From Ciona savignyi (lineage: Eukaryota; Chordata; Ascidiacea; Phlebobranchia; Cionidae): 64,000 nt of DNA. This document shows positions 25,440 through 34,944 of this stretch, one piece after another (positions within the stretch are counted from its first letter, which is position 1; each line of letters begins with the position of its first letter). The stretch lies in assembly GCA_000149265.1 (NCBI GenBank), contig CH002827.1, positions 3,030,885 through 3,094,884 of the forward strand, given 5' to 3'. The position numbers and the translations under genes are program-made. The notes below the pieces were generated by a model. The model saw nothing but the letters and a program-made list of their open reading frames with translations. It did no database searches and was not told where the DNA came from.

Positions 25440-26401
25440 CTGCAGTTAAAAGAAGCGTGCAAGTTTCTGGATACGTCACCGGAAGACCAAACTACATAAG
25501 CTTTAGAACCAAGAAAGTTAATCGTAGAGAAAAATTGTGGAAGTTATTGGAAAAAACAAATTTTCCAACGAATAAACTAGTGGCAGAATTAAGGGGTAAC
25601 CTGCTGGATGCTACTTGTACAAAGCGGCAATTCGCATTAGAACTTTACGAGAAGCTTTTGGAAGAGTATAGCACTTACGCTGTAAACATGTACGAACTGG
25701 ACAGAATATCAACTGCTATTGGATGGACGCCGATAATTCTACCCAACGAAATAATTGAAAAATATCTAAAGAAACACCATGGAAAAGTGTTAACGCGGTT
25801 AGACAAACAAGGTATGCAGACTGGCCAAAGAATAGCAAAATATGAACAAGGACTACCTGGACAAGAAGCCAATTCTTAGTTATAATGTGGTTGAAGGGTA
25901 CAAAATGTACGTGAGTTACAAAAGACAAAGCCCAACCTGTAAACATTGTAGTGTTCAACACACGTTAGGTATAATACGTCCTTTATTATAAGTGTGTCGA
26001 GATAGAAAGAGACCGACGAGAGAGATGCCTCTGGCTTATATAGCCGGCATATCATAGAGATCTTAAATATCACTACAACACTGCATGGAAGCGGGGCACA
26101 AGTTTGCGAGCTGCCCCAAGCGAAACGCAACAACAGAGTTTCCCGCGCTTCCAGCCGTCATTGCCCACACACCACAGACAGCAACGCATGAAACTAAGAA
26201 GGAACAGCGCAATCATGAAGTTATTGAAGTGAAAAAAACACCTGAGGCACAAAAGCCAACAGATATATCACACAACACACAACCAACCAAAAACCAAACA
26301 AATGAAAAAGAATTAAAAATGCTAATTATAAGGACATTATCGAATACACTAAGATTATATCAGCAATTCAAAAAAACCTCAATGATGCTTCAACTGATAT
26401 T
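25440..26401 (+). pseudogene. Retrotransposon gag/ORF1-like, interrupted by a solo LTR and the gap
   Basis: An open frame from about 25457 to 25879 encodes a basic helical protein (GYVTGRPNYISF...RLDKQGMQTGQRI). It then meets a stop. The zinc knuckle is split: its first half (CKHC) ends at 25946 and its second half (EAGHKFASCP) resumes at 26090, with a 131-bp solo LTR between. A Lys/Thr/Pro-rich region follows up to the assembly gap. The same ORF, without the insertion, is at 13080-13726. Probably ORF1 of a non-LTR element or a gag; no reverse transcriptase is seen. Confidence 0.6.
25947..26077 (-). mobile_element. 131-bp solo LTR (short LTR family)
   Basis: Ends are TGTAGTG and CACTACA. On the minus strand it carries GGCTATATAAGCC (TATA box) followed by AATAAA, as expected for a tiny LTR promoter and polyA region. 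Flanks are ACAT and ACAC, an imperfect 4-5 bp duplication. The uninterrupted sequence at about 13660 shows the empty site. Confidence 0.75.
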
Positions 26402-26501
26402 NNNNNNNNNNNNNNNNNNNNNNNNNNNNNNNNNNNNNNNNNNNNNNNNNNNNNNNNNNNNNNNNNNNNNNNNNNNNNNNNNNNNNNNNNNNNNNNNNNN
26501 N
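26402..26501. other. Assembly gap (100 N)
   Basis: One hundred undetermined bases. The end of the gag/ORF1-like sequence and the left end of the following element are hidden here. Confidence 0.99.
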
Positions 26502-26767
26502 GTGCCAAACTGTCAAAAATACTTACATTTGTATCTCCGCCATGCCCCTAACTACCGAATCATGGAAAAATATTTATAAAAAATCATTTTACTCTTCATG
26601 CACTTGCTGAGTATTGACTCCGCTCGTTTTAGATCAAATTCAATCTAAGAGCTATAGTCACCAATGACATTCTTTACAAATTTGGAAAATTAGACTCAGA
26701 TCTTACATGGTCCAGATATGCAGAAACCAAAGTTTTGGGTGATAATTCCAGGTAATTTTCCTGAGAC

Positions 26768-26900
26768 TGTAGTATTATTTAAGATCTTTATGTTATGCCG
26801 GCTATATAAGCCAGAGGCATCTCTCTCGTCGGTCTCTTTCCATCTCGACACACTTATAATAAAGGACGTATTATACCTAACGTGTGTTGAACACTATACA
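26768..26900 (+). mobile_element. 133-bp solo LTR with perfect 5-bp duplication
   Basis: Same short-LTR family as 25947-26077, opposite orientation. TGTAGTATTATTTAAG start, GGCTATATAAGCC TATA motif, AATAAA, and ACACTATACA end. GAGAC flanks both sides exactly. The neighbouring bases are collinear with the uninterrupted element near 34040. Confidence 0.85.
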
Positions 26901-27257
26901 GAGACGTTCAAATCCTAAACGGTATTTTTTCTAAAAAATGGCTTTTGGGACATAGCGCTTGAACGGCTGTTCTAATTTTGATCTAATTTGGTAAAATGCT
27001 CGACCGTTAGCCATTCTGTGCCAATTACAATAAAGAAAACATTGAATTAGGGGCAATTCCCTTAAAAGCAAAGATATGTTCCTGAATCATGATTGTGACA
27101 AACTTTAAGAATTGTTAGATAACATGACACAATATGTAAAAACAGAAACGTATGTAGTAAACCCTTGTGGAATTCCCCGAAGCCATGAAAAAATAAATCG
27201 GTTTGTTTTTCGAACTTAGCTTCATTTCACTAGAGCGCTTGAAAATAAGTATTAATT

Positions 27258-27839
27258 TGTGGGCTCGCTCTTTTTGCAGCTGATTGCTTGAAGTTGGCTA
27301 GGCTTGTTTAGCCGACTGCCTTACGGTCTCTGGCGAGCTGCGCAGCGGAATGTCTAGTTTCCACAGAACACCCACCAAAATATTATGGTGGCCACGATTT
27401 GTACAGTCTTAATCTCAAACTCGAAGTCTAACTCTTGCTTCACTTTTGTTGTATTTTGCGTCTCATTAAATATGCGGTTTATTCGCGAAGCGAGTTACTA
27501 AGTACGTTACACAGCATAACGCAAGTTATCTTGTCTGAATTACGTTATTGTAGGTTACATATTTCCAGAATATATAGGGAATTTACAAGGTGCGAAAAGT
27601 TTACGTGCCAGACGTTTCACATCTGCACGTTTGACTAACTGTGGGGAATTAGGTGGGGAAACTATGTTAACGATTTAAACGGCAAAAATACAAAGGCCCG
27701 TACAAGGTGATAATTACGTAACGGGTAATAATATGTGAAAGTCGGAAAACTTCAAATGCAAAAATAAACGACGTAAAAACACAAAATATTTAGGACATAA
27801 AATAAATTAAAACAAATATAGATTATACGAAATGCTACA
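27258..27839 (-). repeat. LTR of the 2.6-kb non-coding element
   Basis: Boundaries TGTGGGCTCG and ATGCTACA on the plus strand. It differs from its partner at 29290 by one A in a 'ccaaaat' run, as far as I compared. Confidence 0.8.
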
Positions 27840-29289
27840 ACATCTCATTTTTTCCACATTTTGTTAAGTTTGAGAATATAAATAACGGTTTCGTTGAGCA
27901 TTTCGGATGTTCAGTCGAAATAACAATCGAAGTCATGTGGTGAACAATCTCACGAAGTTTCGAGCATTTCACACGTTTATCCTGCAAAAACTAGAATAAC
28001 CTGGTTGGGAGAATTAAGTACAAAGCTAGAATTGTGCAATCGTGCATAAAAATCTGGTGTCATGTATGTTAATGCGTGATAAATGTTAGGTGGAATATGT
28101 AGTAAAAGTGACATCTCATATTCAAGGTAGCAACGCCACAATTTGCATCACATGAGCCATATTTTCATACTTTGCCAGCTAATAAACCAAGGCGTTTACG
28201 CCTGGTTACTCACTACCGAGTGAGCATGAAATAAATGCAGCGATGATCTCGCTATATGCGACGAAAGCGCAATTAATAAAAACGCAAAAACAAAAACCGA
28301 GCGACCTGACATATATAGGTTTTACGACTCGTATCGGTTAGGGGAAATAAACTCGCGCGGACGTATTTCCATCAACAAACAAAAGAAAACTTTTAGTAAG
28401 CCGGACATAAGCCGTGTCTCGTCATTACTGTGCGGTGTTTGTAAAAGCCTGTTTTACACACGAAATATATTCGGTTCGGAACATCCGACACATTGACTGA
28501 GAGGCGATCAGACTTCGCAGAAAAAGAAACAAACCTCGAGCCGCTGCTAAAAACGAGTATATAATCGCATGAACGAGACGCATAATTTGCGTGAGGCGCG
28601 ATTAAAAGAAAACTAACGCCTTGTCGGCGGTAACATTGAAAATCTGGCGCGAACGAACAAAACAAACGTCTTTCGACGTGTAAATGCGCATAATACACCG
28701 GATGGGTTGGCGCAGCATGGCATCATTGACTCAAGCTCATGTTAGCATAATCGTAAAAGCGTTACTAACCTTGTTTAAGATGAAGTGCATGTAGCAGTTG
28801 TTGAAGGCGCGTTTGCTCTTCGTGTTTGTAAGAAATCTGTAAAGTAAAACACCGATATTATGCATTCTTGCAATAGCCTAGTACCATCCAACCAAACCGG
28901 AAACACTAGTATTTGCAATCGTTGCAGACTAATAATTACATAAAGTATAAAAAATAATCATAAAACTTACAAAAATAATCTAGAAGCTAGAAAAATAATA
29001 ATACAACCCTTTCATATTTCGTAAAGGGAACGTCGTCTTGCGTATTCTTCTTTCGTCGGCGGAGAAGATGCTTATCAACTTGATTTGAATAGAGTGCGTT
29101 GTCTTGTTAGTCACCAACTTCGTCCAGCGAAAAGGGGCGTTTCTTACTTGATGTTTGAAATTTCTTCTTAAATAACTTGCGTTGGACCACTCGTCGTTGC
29201 CAATGTACTTGAAACTTCTAGTTGAAGTTGACGTCGGAAATTGTTCGTTTCGGGATGGTGCGTGTCCATTATCACGTCGGGCTCAACAA

Positions 29290-29870
29290 TGTGGGCTCGC
29301 TCTTTTTGCAGCTGATTGCTTGAAGTTGGCTAGGCTTGTTTAGCCGACTGCCTTACGGTCTCTGGCGAGCTGCGCAGCGGAATGTCTAGTTTCCACAGAA
29401 CACCCACCAAATATTATGGTGGCCACGATTTGTACAGTCTTAATCTCAAACTCGAAGTCTAACTCTTGCTTCACTTTTGTTGTATTTTGCGTCTCATTAA
29501 ATATGCGGTTTATTCGCGAAGCGAGTTACTAAGTACGTTACACAGCATAACGCAAGTTATCTTGTCTGAATTACGTTATTGTAGGTTACATATTTCCAGA
29601 ATATATAGGGAATTTACAAGGTGCGAAAAGTTTACGTGCCAGACGTTTCACATCTGCACGTTTGACTAACTGTGGGGAATTAGGTGGGGAAACTATGTTA
29701 ACGATTTAAACGGCAAAAATACAAAGGCCCGTACAAGGTGATAATTACGTAACGGGTAATAATATGTGAAAGTCGGAAAACTTCAAATGCAAAAATAAAC
29801 GACGTAAAAACACAAAATATTTAGGACATAAAATAAATTAAAACAAATATAGATTATACGAAATGCTACA
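29290..29870 (-). repeat. Second LTR of the 2.6-kb non-coding element
   Basis: Direct repeat of 27258-27839 with the same ends. The near-identity points to a recent insertion. Confidence 0.8.
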
Positions 29871-30103
29871 AATTTTAAAAAAATTGTGGTAAAATGTTCG
29901 TAAATCTAACAAGATTATCCTTTTTTAAACTACATATAAATAAAGTTTGGTTTGATAAATCTGGGACCATGCGTTTATGCTTGCAGAAACAAACTACATA
30001 CTTTGTGTATAAACTACAGGGACCATGTAATATGAATATATGGCATACAAAAATATGTTTTACAAATAGTTGTGGTTTAACATGTGGTTGACACTCTCTA
30101 GTA

Positions 30104-30410
30104 CAGGGATGTCCAACCGCTGTAGTGGGCCGCATTTTTACTTAAAATAATTCAATGGGCCGCAGAACCTATTAAATTTCAAGAAAAATTGGCACATAAA
30201 GAAACAATTAAGAACCATTAATTTATAATCCTGTATATCTGTTGCTCCCATACTTACAGCCTACTATTACTGCGCCCCTAAAAGCTGACTAATACACTTT
30301 AATTAGGCTAAGATTCAAAGTTTAAAATACTACTTGGAGTGAAAATAATTAGCGGGCCGCACAAAAATCTCAGATGGACCGCACTGCGGCCCGCAGGTTG
30401 GACATCCCTG
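30104..30410. mobile_element. hAT-type MITE with perfect 8-bp duplication
   Basis: Terminal inverted repeats CAGGGATGTCCAACC and GGTTGGACATCCCTG. CTCTAGTA lies exactly on both sides (30096-30103 and 30411-30418). The interior is rich in 'gggccgca' motifs and has no ORF. It sits on the very edge of the reverse 'TAGAG' element. Confidence 0.9.
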
Positions 30411-31569
30411 CTCTAGTATATAAATGTAAACTTCAAAAAATTTCCCCGATGTTTAAATTTTTTAAGAACCTTTTAATAGAAATTCGTACATCCGAAAAAT
30501 AACCCCAAATCCAAAAAATAAGTCATTTAACCACAAATTGAAGTGGACATCTGTCAGTCCACACTGTTTTGCTGTACAGTATTTGTTCTTACTGTTGTGT
30601 CGTATATTCTTAATAAGATGTCACCGCCAAAAAACAGTCAATTAAAAAGGCGTTTAACCAATGATGCTCCCAATCTCTTCAATGCAAACTGACCTCACAA
30701 AAATGGCTGTCATTTAAGCTATGTAACCTTAACCCAGAACTCTCCAAATTTATAACTTTTAAACACCATGACTAAGAAAGGACATGTACTTTTTTGGCGC
30801 ATGTGATGATATACCATTACACCCATGTAATGATATACCAGTAGCCTACCTACACCCATATGGTGATATACCAGTACACCGATGTGATGATACTACCAGT
30901 ATACCCTTAGCTAAAAGGCCTCCTTCTGGTTCGACCTACTTACACCAGGGTCCTTAACATGCGAAACAGTTTAAACGCGCTCACTCGCACACTCCAAATC
31001 TCACTATGGGTGGTTTGTTTAGTGAATGGACGTTATGCGTTGAGCGGTTTTCTGTTACAATGCTTTACATAAATATACACATAACAAATATTAATAAACA
31101 ATTAGCTTACCAACTGTTTTTTCGTAGGTCTACAAATTCAGTAAGCAAATATACGTGGCGTCATTACAAGCATAAGTACAAAAAGGAAAGAAAACCACGA
31201 GGTTCACGGAATTATAAAACTCTATGCATTATTACAAAGAGTGACCTCACAATGGTTAACATAGACACTTAAAAAACAATAGTTTAAAAACAGATTAGGC
31301 TTTACAGATGTTACACTTAGCAAATCGGGGAGTAACACCAAAAAAGGATAAAAAGGCCTAGGCTACTATGGAACCTAATTCTAATCCAGTTCACCACACT
31401 AATCTTAAAATGAGAAATACCTTAAAATTCTTAATTTTTATTTTGTTATTCACCTTCCCAATTCTCCCCCCCCTTTCTTCCCTTCTCTCCTCGATAAATA
31501 CATTTGTTTGATTTACCGTTCATGCTTCAAGATTTGCCATTATTTAATACTGGGGAAAAAATGAATAAT
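30411..31569. other. Intergenic; short tandem repeats
   Basis: Bases 30800-30905 hold four imperfect copies of a roughly 30-bp 'gatgatataccagtacaccc' unit. A pyrimidine tract lies at 31455-31495. An 88-codon frame at 31006 has no recognisable features. Nothing else seen. Confidence 0.45.
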
Positions 31570-31781
31570 CATTTTTTTTATTTAAATAACGATACCACCT
31601 CTTGCACATTTGTTAAGGCGGTTGGTATAGTTAAGATATGTATTAATATGCATTCACATAAAATGCAGCTGTAAGATTGCCGTTTGCAAAATGCACTCTT
31701 GCGTCAGATCAACGTAATTGTGTTATAACGTCTAGTTCTGACGCTCATGTAGCATTTAGCATACGTTATATAAGACGATGT

Positions 31782-31957
31782 TGTTGTATTGTGTAAACTA
31801 TTCCTTAGTTTATTGCGTTGCCTCCACGATGATTTATAATGATTACTCCCCCACGCCCTCGACATTCCTGCATTCCCCGCGCGAGCTAATTGTATATACC
31901 TCGTGTTTGTTTGCCTGTTTAAGGCAGTTGGTACTTAACAAAATTCAGAATATAACA
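31782..31957 (+). repeat. 5' LTR of gypsy element
   Basis: Begins TGTTGTATTGTG and ends ATATAACA. Identical to 37495-37670 except one T/C near the end. Confidence 0.93.
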
Positions 31958-31972
31958 TGGTGTCAGAAGTGG
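31958..31972 (+). promoter_or_regulatory. tRNA-Leu primer-binding site
   Basis: TGGTGTCAGAAGTGG directly abuts the 5' LTR. Its complement ends CCACTTCTGACACCA, as in animal tRNA-Leu. Assignment is from memory of tRNA ends. Confidence 0.7.
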
Positions 31973-32011
31973 TAAATTAAATATTGTTAAAGTTCTTAGA
32001 AGTATAAAAAG

Positions 32012-32869
32012 ATGGCGAATTTTCAAGTAGCTACTCCAGAAGGGTTTGATTTTGAAAAACCAGAAAGTTGGCCACAATGGTCCAAACGTTTCGAACGATT
32101 TCGCGTTGCTTCGGGGCTTGTTTCCAAGTCTAATGTGCTACAAGTGAATACCTTAATCTATTGTATGGGAGGAAAAGCAGAAGAAATATTTACAGCGCTT
32201 GAATTAACTGAAGAAGAAGCAAAACAATATGCAGAAGTGAAAGCCAAATTTGATCAATATTTCAACGTGCGACGAAACTTAATATTCGAGCGAGCACAAT
32301 TCAACAAGAGAAATCAACGTCCAGGTGAACCTATCGACCAATATATAACGTGCTTATACTCAATGAGTGAACATTTAGAGTACGGTGAGCTCAAAGACGA
32401 ACTACTACGAGATAGACTAGTCATTGGAATAACTGATAAAGGATTGTCACAAAAATTCCAAATGGATCCAGAATTGACACTTAAAAAAGCTATAGATACT
32501 GCACGGCAAACCGAAAGGGTTAAAATTCAACAACGGAAACTGCTTAACGCAAACGAAGAACATATTGAAGAGGAACTGATAGGAGCGGCGAGAGCAAAAT
32601 ACCAAACAAACCAATTACCAGAACGAAGAGAGAAAACCTGCGATAGATGCGGATGGCAACAGCACCTCAATCAAGATAAGTGTCCCGCTCTAAATACTAA
32701 ATGCTACAAGTGTTTCAAAATTGGACATTTTGCGAGACGTTGTCGTACGAAATTTGTAGGTGAAGTCTTTACATGTGAGTACGATGTTGCTAATAACGGT
32801 GAAAGTAAAATATTTAACCCTATTGTGCTACGTGCGTATGTGGGCGCTTCATTTACCTCGACGTCTTGA
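32012..32869 (+). CDS. gag: Gypsy Gag polyprotein
   Basis: 285 residues. The N-terminal half is a typical gag core (PESWPQWSKRFERFR region, then a Glu-rich helical part). The C-terminal half has a CDRCGWQQHLNQDKCPA motif and a CCHC knuckle CYKCFKIGHFARRC that would bind the RNA genome. Coats the element RNA to form the particle. The frame ends at TGA 32867-32869, and the protease continues in the same frame straight after. The family often has one fused gag-pol frame, so this stop is either a mutation or a readthrough signal. Confidence 0.88.
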   Translation: MANFQVATPEGFDFEKPESWPQWSKRFERFRVASGLVSKSNVLQVNTLIYCMGGKAEEIFTALELTEEEAKQYAEVKAKFDQYFNVRRNLIFERAQFNKRNQRPGEPIDQYITCLYSMSEHLEYGELKDELLRDRLVIGITDKGLSQKFQMDPELTLKKAIDTARQTERVKIQQRKLLNANEEHIEEELIGAARAKYQTNQLPERREKTCDRCGWQQHLNQDKCPALNTKCYKCFKIGHFARRCRTKFVGEVFTCEYDVANNGESKIFNPIVLRAYVGASFTSTS

Positions 32870-32878
32870 GATAAGTGG

Positions 32879-33384
32879 ATGACAGAAGTTGGAATTTTAA
32901 ACCGTAAGATTTTATTTAAAATCGACACTGGAGCAGACGTTAGTATCTTACCTTTTACTATTTATAAAACTTTAACAAAACTTCGACTGGAAAAGAGCGA
33001 CCGACGTCTCATAGGTCCCGACGGCAAAATCGTAGAAGTTTTGGGTATGATTCCGTCATGTAGTATTTCTATTAACGGGAATGTCAGCACACAAGCATTG
33101 TATGTAACAAAAGGCGGAAAATACCCATTGCTTGGAAAACCTGCAATTGAGGCTTTAAAGTTACTAACGTACGTTAGTGAAGTAAATGTAGGCCTACCAT
33201 TGGCCAGTTGGAAACAGCGCTACCCGAAGCTGTTTGGTAGTTTAGGTAAATTACCTGGTGAATATAACATTGAAATAAGTAAGGACGCCACGCCATACCA
33301 CATTAAAAACCCGCGACGCGTGGCATTTCCTTTGTTGGCTAAAGTAAAGTCTGAACTCGAAGAAATGAGAAAAGGAAATATAAC
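32879..33384 (+). CDS. pol: Gypsy Pol, protease and start of RT (interrupted)
   Basis: Aspartic protease with active site IDTGADVSIL near 32930 and a downstream LLGKPAIEAL helix. The start of reverse transcriptase follows (NPRRVAFPLL). The frame is the same as gag. At 33384 the reading enters the nested insertion. The rest of Pol resumes at 34945 in the phase expected if the insertion and one duplicated ATAAC are ignored. Confidence 0.85.
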
Positions 33385-34941
33385 TAGAGAGTGTCAACCA
33401 CGTGTTAACCACCACTATTTGTAAAACACATGTTGTATACCCTATATTCATGCTACAGGGTCCCTAACCACAATTTGTATTTTATACACTGAGTATGTAG
33501 TTTGTTTCTGCAAGCATAAACGCATGGGTCCCATAGTTAACAGACCAAACTTAATTTACATTTTTAGTTGAATAAAGAATAAACGTTTTAAATTTACGAA
33601 CATTTTACCACAAATGTTTTAAATTATAGCTTGATTTCAAGCGCTGTAGTAAAATAAAGCTAAATTTCCAAAACGGCCCGATTTAGTTTTTCATGATTTC
33701 AGGGAATTCCCCTGGGTTTGGTAGATAAGTTTCTGTTTTTACATAAGTGAGTCATGTTAAGTAACAATTCTTAAAGTTTTAATCTGATTTGTCGACTTCT
33801 TGTTGAAGATGTCATTGCGATATGGCATGTCTGCCACAATTAAAATTTAGGAACATATCTTTGTTTGTGGTGTAAACTCTAACCTAATTAAATGTTTTCT
33901 TTTTTTAATTGGCACAAAGTGTCTAATGTTTTAACATTTTACCGAATTTTATTAAAATTACAGCAGCCGTTCAAGTGCTATGCCCAAAAAATCTAGTTTT
34001 TTAGAAAAAAAAGGTTTTGGTTTTTAACGTCTCAGGGGAATTTCCCTAGATTCATTACCCAAAATTTTGGTTTCTGCTTATCTAGATTATGTTCTGTTAC
34101 AAATGTCAAATTTTTATTGCGATTTCATTACTCCTTTTGCTAGATTTCGGGGCAACATGGCATGCTTGTCACAATCATAATTAGAGAACAAAATCCGATT
34201 TTTAGGGTATTTCCCTAGGTTATTTTTTTATTTCTTTTAAGTGTTAAATCAGTGACTAGTGCACTAACATTCCACCAAATTTGATTCAAATTGGAGCAGC
34301 CGTTCAAGCGCTATGGCCTAAAAAGCTAATTTTTTAGAAAAAAAACGACCGTTTTGGTTTTTAACGTCCAAGGGGAATTCCCCTAAATTTATTACCCAAA
34401 ATTTTGGTTCCTGCATATCTAGGCCATGTTGTCTAAAAAATTACCAAGTTTCATTGCGATTCCATTATTCCTTCTGGTAGATGTCGGGGCGCCATAGCAT
34501 GCCTATCACAATTATCATTTAACAGCAAAAGTTAAATTTTTAGGGTATTTCCCTAGGTAATTTTTTTATTTCTTTTAAGTGTTAAATCAGTGACTAGTGC
34601 ACTAACATTCCACCAAATTTGATTCAAATTGGAGCAGCCGTTCAAGCGCTATGGCCTAAAAAGCTATTTTTTTAGAAATAAATGACCGTTTTGGTTTTTA
34701 ACGTCCAAGGGGAATTCCCCTAAATTTATTACCCAAAATTTTGGTTTCTGCATATCTAGGCCATGTTGTTTAAAAAATCACCAAGTTTCATTGCGATTCC
34801 ATTATTCCTTTTGGTAGATGTCGGGGCGCCATGCCATGCCTGTCAAGCGTTTGACGAAGAAAAAAAAAAAAAGAAAAAAAAAAAGAAAAAAAAAAACGGA
34901 CAAAAACAATATGTGTCCCATTTTTTCAAATGGGACCCATA
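33385..34941 (+). mobile_element. 1.56-kb non-coding element nested in gypsy pol
   Basis: ATAAC occurs at 33380-33384 and 34942-34946, giving a perfect 5-bp duplication. The element begins TAGAGAGTGTCAACC. Its second half has about 350-bp tandem repeats (around 34100-34850, with 'gagcagccgttcaagcgct'). It ends with A-rich tracts (34858-34896) and a palindrome TCCCATTT/AAATGGGA. No ORF and no terminal inverted repeats. Related copies are at 26502-30100 and a fragment near 57170. Class not determined. Confidence 0.8.
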
Positions 34942-34944
34942 ATA

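Larger units (their letters stand above)
13727..26401 (+). repeat. SOUL tandem unit B (with a 7.2-kb insertion)
   Basis: Second unit, collinear with unit A: upstream module 13730-13960, 'gtgatgtggtctgcggg'-like block near 14035, SOUL copy B, then the gag/ORF1-like sequence. A large DNA transposon (about 14490-21693) interrupts the 5' part. Unit A carries the corresponding uninterrupted sequence near 9600-9660. Confidence 0.7.
27258..29870 (-). mobile_element. Non-coding LTR retrotransposon, 2.6 kb
   Basis: Two direct LTRs, 27258-27839 and 29290-29870 (582 and 581 bp, near identical), bound a 1.45-kb interior without a convincing ORF. The target site AATT is duplicated at 27254-27257 and 29871-29874. 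Minus orientation is favoured: the LTR then has CCCTATATATTCTGG and AATAAA, a purine-rich GTGGAAAAAATGAGATG precedes its 3' LTR, and TTGTTGAGCCCGACGTG follows its 5' LTR as the possible primer site. It must be mobilised in trans. Confidence 0.8.
26502..30100 (-). mobile_element. Reverse copy of the 'TAGAGAGTGTCAACC' element, interrupted twice
   Basis: Reading back from 30100 gives TAGAGAGTGTCAACCACATG, and the sequence follows the element nested in the gypsy pol (33385-34941). The match runs to about 29875, resumes at 27257-26901, and again at 26767-26700. The interruptions are an LTR element (27258-29870) and a solo LTR (26768-26900). No ORF. The left boundary is not visible because of the gap. 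Confidence 0.7.

Noticed and set aside
31006-31272. 88-codon frame between repeats
   Set aside because: Basic low-complexity tail, no family features, no exon signals.
34855-34900. A-rich tract as evidence of a LINE or processed-gene tail
   Set aside because: It is internal to the nested element, which continues about 40 bp past it to a clear target duplication.
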